Shown piece after piece: positions 1 to 8,720 of a stretch of 64,000 bases of DNA. The first letter of the stretch is position 1. The number at the start of each line of letters is the position of its first letter. This DNA comes from Candidatus Hadersleviella danica (lineage in GTDB: Bacteria > Chloroflexota > Anaerolineae > Promineifilales > Promineifilaceae), in assembly GCA_016711405.1 (NCBI GenBank), contig JADJSZ010000024.1, forward strand, positions 25,966 through 89,965, read 5' to 3'. Both the position numbers and the translations under genes were made by a program. A model generated the notes under the pieces. The model was not told the origin of the DNA, did not search any database, and worked only from the letters and a program-made list of their open reading frames with translations.

Positions 1-2
1 CC

Positions 3-806
3 GACGGCCGTTTTAGCTTGCCCATCGCCCTGTTGTGTGCCCTGACCACCATTTTTCTGCAAGTGCTCTCTAATCTTGCCAACGACTATGGCGACACGCG
101 CCACGGTGCAGATAGCGTCGCCCGCCAAGGGCCGCGCCGGGCGGTGCAAATGGGTCTTATCTCGGCCGAGGAGATGAAGCGGGGCATGGCCATCACGGCC
201 GCGTTGGCCATATTCAGCGGGGTGGCTCTGCTGGCCGTGGCCTTTGGCTGGGCGCAAATGGTGCTTTTTGGGCTGTTCATCGGGCTGGGGGGAGCGGCCG
301 TGTGGGCGGCCGTGGCCTACACCGCCACCAGCAAGCCCTATGGCTACATCGGCTTGGGCGATGTGTTCGTTCTGCTCTTTTTTGGCTGGGTGGGCACGCT
401 CGGTTCTTATTTTGTGCAGGCGCAAACGCTGACGGCCGATTTGTGGTTGCCCGCCACGGCCGTGGGTCTACTGGCCGTGGCCGTGCTCAACCTCAACAAT
501 ATGCGCGACATCGAATCTGACCAGCAGGCGGGCAAATACTCCATCCCCGTACGGCTGGGGCTAACGGCCGCGCGTCGCTACCACCTTGCCCTGCTCGGTG
601 GCAGTTTTGTGTGCGCCGTTGCTTTTGTCTGGCTCAATACGCCCACTTGGTGGCACTGGGGGTTTGTGGTGGTGGCGCCGCTGTTGTGGCACAATGGCGC
701 GGCCGTGTTGCGCCTCGCCCCCGCCCAAATGGATCCCCTCCTCCAACAACTCGCCCTCACCACCCTGCTTTTTGTCCTCACCTTTGGGCTGGGGCAACTT
801 TTTTAG
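3..806 (+). CDS. menA: 1,4-dihydroxy-2-naphthoate polyprenyltransferase MenA (5' end outside window)
   Basis: Integral-membrane UbiA-family prenyltransferase that attaches the polyprenyl tail to 1,4-dihydroxy-2-naphthoate, the step that gives demethylmenaquinone. The frame is open to the window edge, so the true start and the first helices are missing; about 268 residues are present against roughly 300 in E. coli MenA. The family signature is clear: LSNLANDYGD (first Asp motif), a GPRRAVQ-type segment, KPYGYIGLGDVFVLLFFGW, and LNLNNMRDIESD (second Asp-rich motif) followed by G-K and RLG. Several hydrophobic helices are visible. The gene is dense in CGGCCG (eight copies). It ends at a GATAGAG repeat element. 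Function is recognised from the family; a quinone-based respiratory chain is inferred. Confidence 0.93.
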   Translation, partial: DGRFSLPIALLCALTTIFLQVLSNLANDYGDTRHGADSVARQGPRRAVQMGLISAEEMKRGMAITAALAIFSGVALLAVAFGWAQMVLFGLFIGLGGAAVWAAVAYTATSKPYGYIGLGDVFVLLFFGWVGTLGSYFVQAQTLTADLWLPATAVGLLAVAVLNLNNMRDIESDQQAGKYSIPVRLGLTAARRYHLALLGGSFVCAVAFVWLNTPTWWHWGFVVVAPLLWHNGAAVLRLAPAQMDPLLQQLALTTLLFVLTFGLGQLF

Positions 807-1090
807 AGATAGAGATAGAGATAGAGAAGAACTTGGTTATTCAGCCAACTAAGGGCATTAGTTATAAGTTAAGGATTTTATGCAAAAATCAAGGGTGAAA
901 AACAAGCCTAAATCCTTTTGCTTTATTGTTCTTTTGCCCTTTTGCAATAAATTTTTATTGCAAAAAGGCAAAAAAGGGAAAGGGCAAAGGGTATTTAGCC
1001 GAAAGAGCGCTTCGTGTTGACACTCTGGAAAATTGCTTAACTTATAACGAATGGACTAAGGGTTTCTCTATCTCTCTTCTCTATCTCCTC
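807..1090. repeat. GATAGAG hairpin element (copy A), interrupted by a MITE-like insert
   Basis: The left arm (about 806-828) consists of GAGATA units and the right arm (about 1063-1088) of TATCTC units. The centre still shows the TTGGTTATTCAGCCAACTAAGGG-like core seen, with changes, at 21.7, 36.3 and 39.0 kb. The core is interrupted after ACTAAGGG by a 199-bp insert (separate entry). The repeat begins directly after the menA stop codon. Confidence 0.75.
856..1054. mobile_element. MITE-like element, 199 bp, with 18-bp terminal inverted repeats
   Basis: The left end (856-873) reads CATTAGTTATAAGTTAAG. The right end (1036-1053), read on the minus strand, is the same with a single mismatch. The element is flanked by the direct repeat ACTAAGGG at 848-855 and 1055-1062, which looks like an 8-bp target-site duplication. 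The interior folds on itself: TTTTGC..TTTTGCAATAA around 932-951 pairs with the complementary run around 954-980. It is AT-rich and has no reading frame that looks coding. It sits inside the loop of a GATAGAG element. No transposase is present, so it would need to be mobilised in trans. Confidence 0.7.
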
Positions 1091-1102
1091 CCACCCCCAA
1101 AC

Positions 1103-1128
1103 AAAAAGTGGCGTATACGCCACTTTTT
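1103..1128. terminator. Bidirectional rho-independent terminator
   Basis: Perfect 26-bp palindrome: an A5 run, the arms GTGGCGTA/TACGCCAC, and a T5 run. It lies between convergent menA (+) and the TPR gene (-), so it can stop transcription from both sides. Confidence 0.75.
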
Positions 1129-1158
1129 ACCTTTCACTTTTCACTTTTTACGTTTAAC

Positions 1159-2262
1159 TTAACTGAGCAATTGCCCAATGGCGGCTACAAACCGCCCATC
1201 CCCTCGCGCTTTGTCGAACATCGTCAGGGCATCGTGCTTGCGCCCCGTATCGAGGTAAAGCACGCCGAGCGTGAAGTAGGCGGCGGGCAAATCCAAGCCC
1301 CCTTTCAATACTTTCTCATAGCAAGCAATCGCCTTGGCCGCATCCCCCCGCGATTCAAAGTCCATCGCTTGTCCAATCAGCGCGTCCCGCTCCAGCTTGC
1401 TCAAGCCGTCGCCTGTGCCGTAGAGCAAATCCTCGTTGTCTTCCTCGCGGAAAATTTCCTCGGCCAGCTTTTCTTGGGCAAAGGTGCGGGCGGATGAAAC
1501 AGCATCTTGGTTGCCCCCCAGTTGCCATGAGGATTTTTCAGATTCGAGCACGGCCGCCATTTGCCGAATCGCATCGGCCAACCCATCATGGCGTCGGGGT
1601 ACGCCTCTTCGCCGTGGCGCACCAAGCGAATAGCAGTCAACACATCGGGGTTGTCGGGGTCGAGGCGCAACGCGGCGCGGCACATTTGCATCGCCTTCTT
1701 CGATTCGCCCATCATGGACAAACTGCGGGCGATGGCCAGATATTCGCGCACGGCCTTTTTTCGTTTCGCCTGTGCGCTGGAAGACCATGGCCAAGCGTTG
1801 GTGGGCGCCGAGCAGGTTTGGCTCGAGCCGCACCGCCCGCTCCCAATTGCTAATGGCCGATTCCGCATCCCGTTGGCGCAGGTAAATTTCACCTGTAGCC
1901 ATATAAGTACGCCCCGCTTCGCCCAACATGCCCATCCGCTCTTGAATATCGGCGACTTTGCCCAAAAATTGGACATTGCCTTGGGAATGGCGAGCGGCCA
2001 GCTTAAAGCACTCGAGAGCGCGGTCATACTGCTTTTGCCCCAAGCACGCTTCGCCTAACCCTGCATATGCCTCAGCGCGGTCGGGAAACTCGCTGATGGC
2101 AATGCGATAGGCGGCAATGGCTTCGCGCCATTGCTCATTTTTGAGGAAACCGCTCCCTTTTTTGAGAGCATCTACATACCGTGTACGGTCGCCAGCCACT
2201 TGATTAACTCCATGTGTGAGGTGTACATAACGATATACCAACAAGGCGTTAGAGGCAAGCAA
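1159..2262 (-). CDS. Tetratricopeptide-repeat protein (frame interrupted twice)
   Basis: TPR protein, probably a protein-protein scaffold. Helical pairs with the TPR pattern W-xx-A-xxx-Y-xxA and P-x-xxA are visible, for example WREAIAAYRIAISEFPDRAEAYAGLGEA, YDRALECFKLAARH, AESAISNWERAVRLEPNL and, near the C-terminus, GDAAKAIACYEKVLKG. Between about 1752 and 1588 the TPR text continues in another frame (SMMGESKKAMQMCRAALRLDPDN) and then returns. One extra base near 1752 (A6/GG run) and one missing base near 1588 compensate each other. The listed start is a TTG and the frame is open around it, so the true start is uncertain; several upstream residues may not be translated. Confidence 0.7.
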   Translation of the reverse strand: MLASNALLVYRYVHLTHGVNQVAGDRTRYVDALKKGSGFLKNEQWREAIAAYRIAISEFPDRAEAYAGLGEACLGQKQYDRALECFKLAARHSQGNVQFLGKVADIQERMGMLGEAGRTYMATGEIYLRQRDAESAISNWERAVRLEPNLLGAHQRLAMVFQRTGETKKGRARISGHRPQFVHDGRIEEGDANVPRRVAPRPRQPRCVDCYSLGAPRRRGVPRRHDGLADAIRQMAAVLESEKSSWQLGGNQDAVSSARTFAQEKLAEEIFREEDNEDLLYGTGDGLSKLERDALIGQAMDFESRGDAAKAIACYEKVLKGGLDLPAAYFTLGVLYLDTGRKHDALTMFDKARGDGRFVAAIGQLLS

Positions 2263-2271
2263 TCGCCGTGG

Positions 2272-2352
2272 TGAAAGGTAAAAGGTAAAAGGTTAAAAGT
2301 GAAAGGTGGTCGCCACTTCTCACTTTTCACTTTTTACTTTTTACTTTTACTT
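2272..2352. repeat. AAGTGAA-type heptamer repeats as an inverted pair
   Basis: GTGAAAGGTAAAAGG-type units are followed by CACTTTTCACTTTTTACTT units, giving two complementary arms with GGTGGTCGCCAC-like sequence at the turn. The same family recurs near 1120-1150, 24130-24150, 37777-37806, 55382-55412 and 55495-55541. Confidence 0.7.
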
Positions 2353-2354
2353 CC

Positions 2355-3373
2355 TTAGGGCAGTGGCGAAACCTGAACAATCAGTTTGCCGTTGTTTTCG
2401 CCTGTGAAGAGTTTGTTGACGGCCGTCGGCGCTGTTTCCAGCCCCTGCTCAATATCGGTGCGGTATTGCAGTTTGCCCTCAGCGTACCAATCGCCCAAAG
2501 CAGACATGGCCTCGGCCGCACGGGGGTAATAATCGAGGACGATAAACCCTTCCATCCGCGCCCGGCGCATGAGAATGTTGCCCAAGTTATACGGCCCCGG
2601 TGTGCGGCTGGTGGCGTTGTATTGGGCGATGAGGCCACACAGGACGATTCGCGCCCGCAAATTGATGTGGTTTAAGACAGTCTCCAAGATTTTGCCCCCG
2701 ACATTCTCGAAGTAAACGTCTATGCCATCGGGGCAATGTTCTTTGAGCGCTTTGTGGAGCGACCCCATTTTGTAGTTAATCGCCCCATCAAAGCCGAGGG
2801 TTTCGGTGAGGTAGCGGCATTTTTCGGCCGTGCCCGCAATCCCCACCACGCGCATTCCCAACAGTTTGCCAATCTGCCCCACCACGGAACCCACCGCCCC
2901 CGCCGCGCCCGAAACGACCAGCGTTTCGCCTGCTTTGGGTTGGCCAATATCGAGCAGACCAAAATAGGCTGTCAGGCCAATCATCCCGAAGAGGCCCATG
3001 TAGGCATCGAGCGGCAGGCGGCGGTCCCACTCGAGGCGGCTGAGGCCACGGCCGTTGCCGACATAGTATTTTTCCCAGTTGATTAACCCCTGTACGATGT
3101 CGCCCGCCTTAAATTTGGGGTTGAGCGACTCTCCCACCACCCCAATGGCGTGCCCACGCATGACATCGCCCAAGGCAAGAGGGGGCAAGTAGGTGGCGGT
3201 TTCGTCCATCCACGCCCTGTTGGTGGGGTCGAGCGAGAGGTAGATGCTCCGCACGAGGATTTCGCCCTCTTGCAGGGGGGCACGGCCGTTTCTTGCCATG
3301 TAAAATCGCTGGGCTGAATCATGCCCGTCGGCCGTGCGGCAATCAGCCACTGTTGGTTGGTGCGGTCACCCAT
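2355..3373 (-). CDS. NADP-dependent medium-chain reductase, CurA/prostaglandin-reductase type (one frameshift)
   Basis: Cytoplasmic zinc-independent MDR-family oxidoreductase that reduces the C=C bond of enones using NADPH. The opening MGDRTNQQWLIAARPTGM and the segment YLSLDPTNRAWM are typical of the CurA/LTB4-dehydrogenase branch. The Rossmann nucleotide-binding site is GAAGAVGSVVGQIGKLLG, and YFENVGG and NLRARIVLCGLIAQYN follow as expected. The N-terminus (from ATG at 3373, with AAGGAG six bases upstream) and the rest are in different frames. The shift lies at the G6 run 3275-3280, so the visible 331-aa frame from 3350 has a false N-terminus. Substrate is unknown. Confidence 0.82.
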
Positions 3374-3441
3374 AAAAATCTCCTTTTCAATGAACAATGA
3401 GCAATTAACAAAGGGTGTATTTCATTTCAGTTGAGAGCCAT

Positions 3442-3523
3442 TGTAGGGGCAACCCTTGTGGTTGCCCTAACATCTGGTAAATGCGAGGCTGGGGGTAGGC
3501 ACAAGGCCTACCCCTACCTACAA
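3442..3523. repeat. Inverted pair of GTAG-headed REP-like hairpins
   Basis: The first unit (3443-3467) is GTAG followed by GGGCAACC-CTTGT-GGTTGCCC. The second (3492-3517) is the reverse orientation, GGGTAGGC-ACAAG-GCCTACCC followed by CTAC. Both share the loop CTTGT and the outer GTAG, while their stems differ by paired changes. This is the layout of a BIME, two REP units head to head. The rest of the 3374-3677 gap is a short TCAGCTTG octamer array (3608-3642) with no gene. Confidence 0.75.
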
Positions 3524-3607
3524 TGTTTTAACCTAAATGAAACACACCCATTAACAAAAGGTTGGTCAGTGGGGCATTATAGCAAAAAGGGGGTTCGTTG
3601 GTATGAT

Positions 3608-3642
3608 TAGCTTGTCAGCTTGTCAGCTTGTCAGCTTGTCTC
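3608..3642. repeat. TCAGCTTG octamer tandem repeat
   Basis: Four copies of an 8-bp unit (AGCTTGTC) directly upstream of the next gene. The same unit recurs at 22500-22565 and inside the last gene (63880-63920). Confidence 0.75.
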
Positions 3643-3677
3643 GCGTCCCCAGTCCCTAGTCCCCCGTCCCCCTTGCT

Positions 3678-6003
3678 ATGACCACCACCCCCCTCCGCTC
3701 CCAAACTTCCACCATTGATATTTACATCAAGTTGGCCCAATACCCCATCTTGTCCGATACCATTCGTGCCCGAATGCGGGAAATGTTGTTTACCCGTGGC
3801 ATTATAGATGGCACAGCCTTTGAAGCCGAAGTGCGCGACAAGGCGATTGAATCGCGCAAGCGAGAAGGAACCTACGACCCGTTTAACCCCGAGCCACACA
3901 CGGTTTGGCAAAAGCGCAAAGACCGCATCCGCAATTTCCAAACGGATTCCTATTTTGCCAATAACTTCCCCACGGCCGTTTTTGAGCAGATGGTCGAAGA
4001 AGTCCTCTCCAATCAGGGCGGGCAAGCCACCCATGTCGAAATCACCTTCAACCCCGAGCTGGCTCCGTGGTCTATGCTCTTCCAGCAAGGGCAAATTTAC
4101 GAATCCATGACGGGCGATAGCAAGGAAGAGGCGCAACACCACCTTGAGGAAATCAAAGTCGTCCTCATCAAGCGGCTCATCAGCGAGCATTTGCGCTTTA
4201 TTGGGGTGGCCAAAAAGACGCTGACCATTGACGATTTGCGCCGCATCTACAACCGGCGCATTGGGGAGGGCAAAATTGGGGGCAAAGCGGCCGGCATGGT
4301 GCTGGCGTGGAAAATCGCCAACAGCCACCCCGATTTAACGGGCAAAATCCAAATCCCCGAATCCTATTTTATCGGCAGTGATGTGACCTATGAGTTTCGC
4401 CGCTACAACGGCATGGATCACATTATGAACCAGAAATATCGGCCGCTGGAAGAAGTTCGCGCCGAGTACCCCAACATCGTCCAAAAGCATCTGGCGGGCC
4501 AATTTCCGCCCGACATTGTGGACCAATTGCGCGAGGTGCTGACCATGCTGGAGGATGTGCCCATTATTGTGCGCTCCTCGAGTTTGTTGGAGGATAACTT
4601 TGGCTTTTCGTTTGCGGGCAAATACGACAGCTATTTTTGCCCCAACCAAGGCACGGCCGAAGAAAACCTGCAATACCTGCTCGATGCCATTCGGCGCATT
4701 TACGCCAGCACGCTTAATCCCGATGCCATTTTATACCGCCAAAAACACGGCCTGATTGATTACGACGAGCGCATGGCCATTTTGTTGCAGACAGTGCGCG
4801 GGGAGCGACACGGCCGTTACTACTTCCCCACCCTCGCGGGCGTGGGCTTTAGCCAAAACGCCTACCGCTGGAACGAAAAAATACGGCGCGAAGATGGCTT
4901 TTTGCGCCTTGTGTGGGGCATGGGAACCCGCGCCGTGGACCGCCTGAGCAGTGATTACCCGCGCCTCATCGCCCTCAGCCACCCCCATTTGCGCCCCGAA
5001 ACCCGCGCCCAAACCATCCGCCAATACTCGCAACATTTTGTAGATGTGATTGATTTGCAGGAAAACCTCTTTAAGACGTTGCCTGTTGAGGATGTTCTCG
5101 ACAAAAGTTTCCCCCAATTGTCCTTCATCGCTTCCATAGATAAGGGGGATTACCTGCAACCGATTCTCTCGCGGGCGGCCGTGCGGGCTGATGACAACCT
5201 TGTGCTGACCTTTGACAAGCTGGTGCAAGACCCCAAATTTGTCAATCTGCTCCGCACGACGCTGACGTTGCTGGAAAAGAAGTATGAGCAAGCGGTGGAC
5301 ACCGAATTTACGGTGGAAATCACCCAAAGCGGAGCCGACATCAATTATATTTTGCATATTTTGCAATGTCGGCCGCTTTCTCTGCGCCAAGAAACACCCA
5401 CGGCCGAAATCCCGGCCGACTTGGGCGACAAGCGCATTTTGTTCCGCTCCCACCGCCTCGTGCCCGATGGCCAAGCACTGGGCGTGCGCTACATCGTCTT
5501 CATAGACCCCACCCTCTACCGCCGCATTCCCGAACCCAACATTAAGCGGGAATTGGGGCGGGCGGTCAGCCGGCTGAACCACATCTTAGAAAAAGAGTCG
5601 TTTGTGCTGATGGGGCCGGGGCGCTGGGGCAGTTCCAACTTGGAACTTGGCGTGCGGGTCAGTTACGGCGACATCCACAACACCAAAGTGCTTATCGAAA
5701 TGGGGGTAGCCGAGGCGGGCGTGGCCCCTGAACTCTCTTACGGAACCCATTTTTTCCAAGATTTGGTCGAAGGGGGGCATTTACTCCCTCCCTCTACACC
5801 TCCTCGCCGATATTCCCCACCAATTTGATTGGGATTTCTTCCAAAAAACGCACAACATCCTGCCCCTCTTCTCGCCCGACGATGCCCACCTCGCCCCCTA
5901 CCTGCGTGTGATAGATGTGCTGGCGCAGACGGATTGCTTGCTGGATATTCTGATGAACGGCGTGCAAGATGAGGCGGTGGGGTATTTGCGGCCCGTTGGG
6001 TGA
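3678..6003 (+). CDS. PEP/pyruvate-binding (PPDK N-terminal, ATP-grasp) domain protein (C-terminal frameshift)
   Basis: About 775-aa cytoplasmic protein with an ATP-grasp domain of the pyruvate phosphate dikinase/PEP synthase N-terminal type. The segment GKIGGKAAGMVLA (around residue 195), the VPIIVRSSSLLEDNFGFSFAGKYDSYF motif region (around 295-325) and the later LHILQCRPLS motif are the recognisable parts. There is no phospho-histidine swivelling domain and no PEP-utilising barrel, so it is not a complete PEP synthase; its substrate is unknown. The frame shifts at the G6 run 5772-5777. The conserved C-terminus (LYLLADIPHQFDWDFFQ onward) continues in another frame to the TGA at 6001-6003. The gene lies 106 bp upstream of the MBL/cNMP gene on the same strand and the two probably work together (inference). 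Confidence 0.78.
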
Positions 6004-6062
6004 GGGGAGGGGGAGCAGGGGAGCAGGGAGGAGCAGAGGAGCCAATGACAAATGACAAATGA

Positions 6063-6109
6063 CAAATGACCACTACTCACTACTCACTAACCACTAGCCA
6101 CTACCCACT
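6063..6109. repeat. CACTAAC-type heptamer repeats
   Basis: Runs of CACTACT/CACTAAC/CACTAGC units end at the start codon of the next gene. Same family at 25184-25228, 45955-46009, 46829-46890, 48307-48398 and 61044-61122. Confidence 0.75.
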
Positions 6110-8298
6110 ATGTCCCGCATCCACCCCCTGCCCAACAGCACTTATCTGGTAGACACGGCCGCTGGCTCTATCCTCGTCAACTGCCCCCCCGAAACCCTCA
6201 AATACATCTTGGCACAGGGACTAGAGCCACCCCAACTCATCCTCCTGCCGCCCGACATGCCCCACGGCCGCGAACTCGGCTCCAGCGGCTTTGTCCATCA
6301 GGGCATCAACTACGCCAGTGTTGAGTTTTTGCTGTACGCTAATTTTTTTGGCAAACAGCGCAACGCCCACATTATCACCCCCACGGCCGCCCAAGCGGCC
6401 CGGCTGGACCAAATGCTAGAAGAGACATTCACAGGGCCGACCCGCGACGAGGAGTATGGGGCGGATTTGTGGTTGCGGGCGGAGTGTGCGGCCGTGGGCT
6501 ATTACCCCCCCTTCGGCCGTGCCCCCACCCACAGCGACCTATGCCGCATCTCCAATCTGGAGACAGACGGCGGCGATTTGGGGCACGGGGTGCGCGTGGA
6601 ACTGGTGGGCGAGATGTACCACTTTTACGAGGGCGACGAGGTGGTGGCCGAAGTCTCGACAGTCGTGCGGGGCACGCCACGGCCGCTGACCCTCGCCCCC
6701 GCTCGGCCGCTGTTGCGCCACGAACTCACCCTGCAATTCATCGGCGGGAGCGATGGCTTTGACCCAGCGGGCATTACCACCTGCTTTTTGGCTTACCTGA
6801 GTAGCGATGTGCAACAGCAAGCCACGTTGTTCGACACGGCCGCTTACCTGCGGATGCGCCTCGGCAACCTCGGCCTCTCCCCCCGCCAAATCTCCGAAGT
6901 CGTGTTGTCCCATCTGCACGAAGACCATTTGGCGGGCTTGCCCGAACTGTTGTTGATGGGCGACCAGCGCATCCGACTCCTCACCTGCGATGTCATTTAC
7001 CAGAGTTTGTTGCGCGTCCTCAGCGCCATGCTCAACCTCTCGGCCGAGGATGTGGCCGCTTTGTTCGACTATTGCCCGCTCAACCCCGGCCAGCCGTTGG
7101 AGCTAGACGGCCGTGTCTTCGAGTCCATCTACGCCATCCACACCATCCCCACCATTGCCGTGCGCGTCAGCGCCTCTATTACTCGGGCGACATGCGCTAC
7201 GACGAGCAATGGTTCGACCAACTGGTGCAAGAGGGAACCCTCTCCGACCAGCGGCGCAATGACCTCATCCACTTTGCCGAGGGGGCGCAAGTGTTGGTGC
7301 AAGATGCGGGCGGCGGGGCCATCCACACGACCATCACCCCCGAATTGCTGGCGGTGTTGGCCGCCAAAGGGCAACGGGTTATTTTGGCGCACACCAAGCA
7401 AGATGAGTTGACGGCCGACCAATCTGTTTGGGCGGGGCGGGTGGAATTTGCCAGCAGTGGCCATGTCTCGGGCATGGGCGCGGCCTTGGCCGAAGCGGAT
7501 GATGTGGAGGTGGTGGAGACGCTCCAAGCGTGCCCCTTCCTGAGCCGTTTGGGGCTGGCCAAAATTCAAGACCTCGCCACCCAAGTGACCATCACCCACC
7601 ACGAAGCGCAAGATGTGATTATTCGGGATGGGGAGCTATCGGATGGGAGCATGTTTGTCGTCCACTCGGGCTTGGTGGAGATTTGGAACGGGGTGGAGCT
7701 GATGATGGTGGTCGGCCGAGGGGGGAGCCTTGGCGAGCGGGGGGCATTGGAGGGCTGGCAACGGATGAATACCTTGGTGGCGCGGGGGGATGCCCAGCTT
7801 TTGGTCATTCCACGGGAGGCGTTCGCGGCCGTGGCCACCCACCTTGGTTTGGCGGAGGCGTTCGAGCGGGCGGATTGGATGTGGCGGCAAGCCATCTTCC
7901 ACGATTTGCTCTGGTCTACCCTTCTCGATTTGGCGCTCGATTTTGTGCCGCGCCAGTTGGAGGCTGGGCAACAGCTCTTCACCTTGGGCGATTTGGCCGA
8001 GGAGATTTACCTGCTCATCACAGGGGAGATGGAGGTGGTGGGCCAAGAGGGGCAGACGCTGGATGGCATGGATGAGCCGGGCACGTTTTTCGGCGGCCGT
8101 GGGGTGCTGTACAACACGCTCCGCAATGCTTCCGCCCATGCGGCCGTGCCCAGCGAGGTGTGGGCGCTCCCCCTACCCGCCTTGCAACGCCTCCAAATGG
8201 TCTACCCCCACATCCTCATGCACCTGCGGGCGGTGGAAGGGGGACGGTTGGGGGAAGGTAGTTACTGGTTATTCGTTATGGGGTGTGTTTCTTTGTAG
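6110..8298 (+). CDS. Tandem metallo-beta-lactamase protein with two cyclic-nucleotide-binding domains (one frameshift)
   Basis: About 730 aa. The first MBL-like half (residues about 10-190) has lost the metal motif (PPDMPHG in its place). The second half (from about 220) carries the intact HLHEDHLAG (H-x-H-x-D-H) motif near residue 270, and later YYSGDM and SSGHVSGM that fit metal and substrate positions. Two cNMP-binding beta-roll domains follow: FLSRLGLAKIQDLA..DGSMFVVHSGLVEIW and FHDLLWSTLLDLA..EEIYLLITGEMEVVG. The product is read in two overlapping frames that must join between about 7157 and 7180. The stop codon falls in the GTAG head of a REP-like repeat, so the last few residues are repeat-derived. 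The role is unknown; a nucleotide-gated hydrolase is a possible reading. It follows the PEP-binding gene. Confidence 0.72.
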
Positions 8299-8390
8299 GG
8301 GTAGGCCTTGTCCCTCTTCAGGGATAAATATGCCTACCCAAACCCTCGGTCAAACCAACACTTAGGGCAACCACAAGGGTTGCCCCTACA
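8294..8390. repeat. REP-like inverted pair, left hairpin expanded
   Basis: The left unit begins GTAGGGGTAGGCCTTGT, but its loop holds an extra CCCT-CTTC-AGGG hairpin before the closing GCCTACCC. The right unit (8365-8390) is GGGCAACC-ACAAG-GGTTGCCCCTAC. Outer ends TGTAGGGG and CCCCTACA are complementary, as at 3442-3523. Confidence 0.72.
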
Positions 8391-8406
8391 ACCTCCCCCG
8401 CCCCGC

Positions 8407-8444
8407 AGACCTGCAAGGTTGTAGAAACCTTGCAGGTCTTTTTG
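8407..8444 (+). terminator. Rho-independent terminator with dispersed palindromic stem
   Basis: Perfect 14-bp stem AGACCTGCAAGGTT / AACCTTGCAGGTCT with loop GTAGA and then T5. It would end transcription of the MBL/cNMP gene. The stem sequence also occurs at 22807-22840, so it is probably a dispersed repeat serving as a terminator. Confidence 0.75.
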
Positions 8445-8499
8445 CCAGCCACGGCCTAAACGGCACGCCCCAACAGGGGTTGCATTTGCCCCCTCTTAC

Positions 8500-8709
8500 A
8501 AGAAAATCATTTATAACTAACTAAAAATGACTTATGACCCCCTAAAAATAATACATAACCATCTAAAAATGACCTATAACCACCTAAAAATAACTTATAA
8601 CCGTTTAGAAATTATATATAACCAACTAAAAATGATATATAACTGCTTATAAATGACTTATAATCATTTAAAAATCATATATAACCATCTAAAAATGACC
8701 TATAACTAG
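8500..8709 (+). repeat. Ten 21-bp tandem repeats, no indels, A-tract phased
   Basis: Ten contiguous units start every 21 bp from 8500 to 8689. The consensus is CTAAAAATGACTTATAACCAT. Each unit has an A5-type tract, so tracts recur every two helical turns and the DNA is likely curved. Read in register, units encode the heptad L-K-(M/I)-(T/I)-Y-N-x: nine of ten keep Y-N or Y-D/H-N, and the seventh codon is nearly free (TAA, CCC, CAT, CAC, CGT, CAA, TGC, CAT, CAT, TAG). Stops occur in units 1, 8 and 10, so no continuous protein is made. It lies 11 bp before an unrecognised gene. AT content is far above the neighbours. It has no spacers and is not a CRISPR. Confidence 0.85.
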
Positions 8710-8720
8710 GAAAAAACAAT

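Noticed and set aside
1580..1760. Programmed ribosomal frameshifting in the TPR and other genes
   Set aside because: Shifts occur in both directions at many unrelated short runs without slippery heptamer plus pseudoknot; sequence error is simpler.
4731..5582. Minus-strand frame of 283 codons
   Set aside because: Antisense to the PEP-binding gene, no family signal.
8500..8709. CRISPR array or simple microsatellite
   Set aside because: There is no repeat-spacer alternation, and a 21-bp unit with position-specific variation is not a microsatellite.
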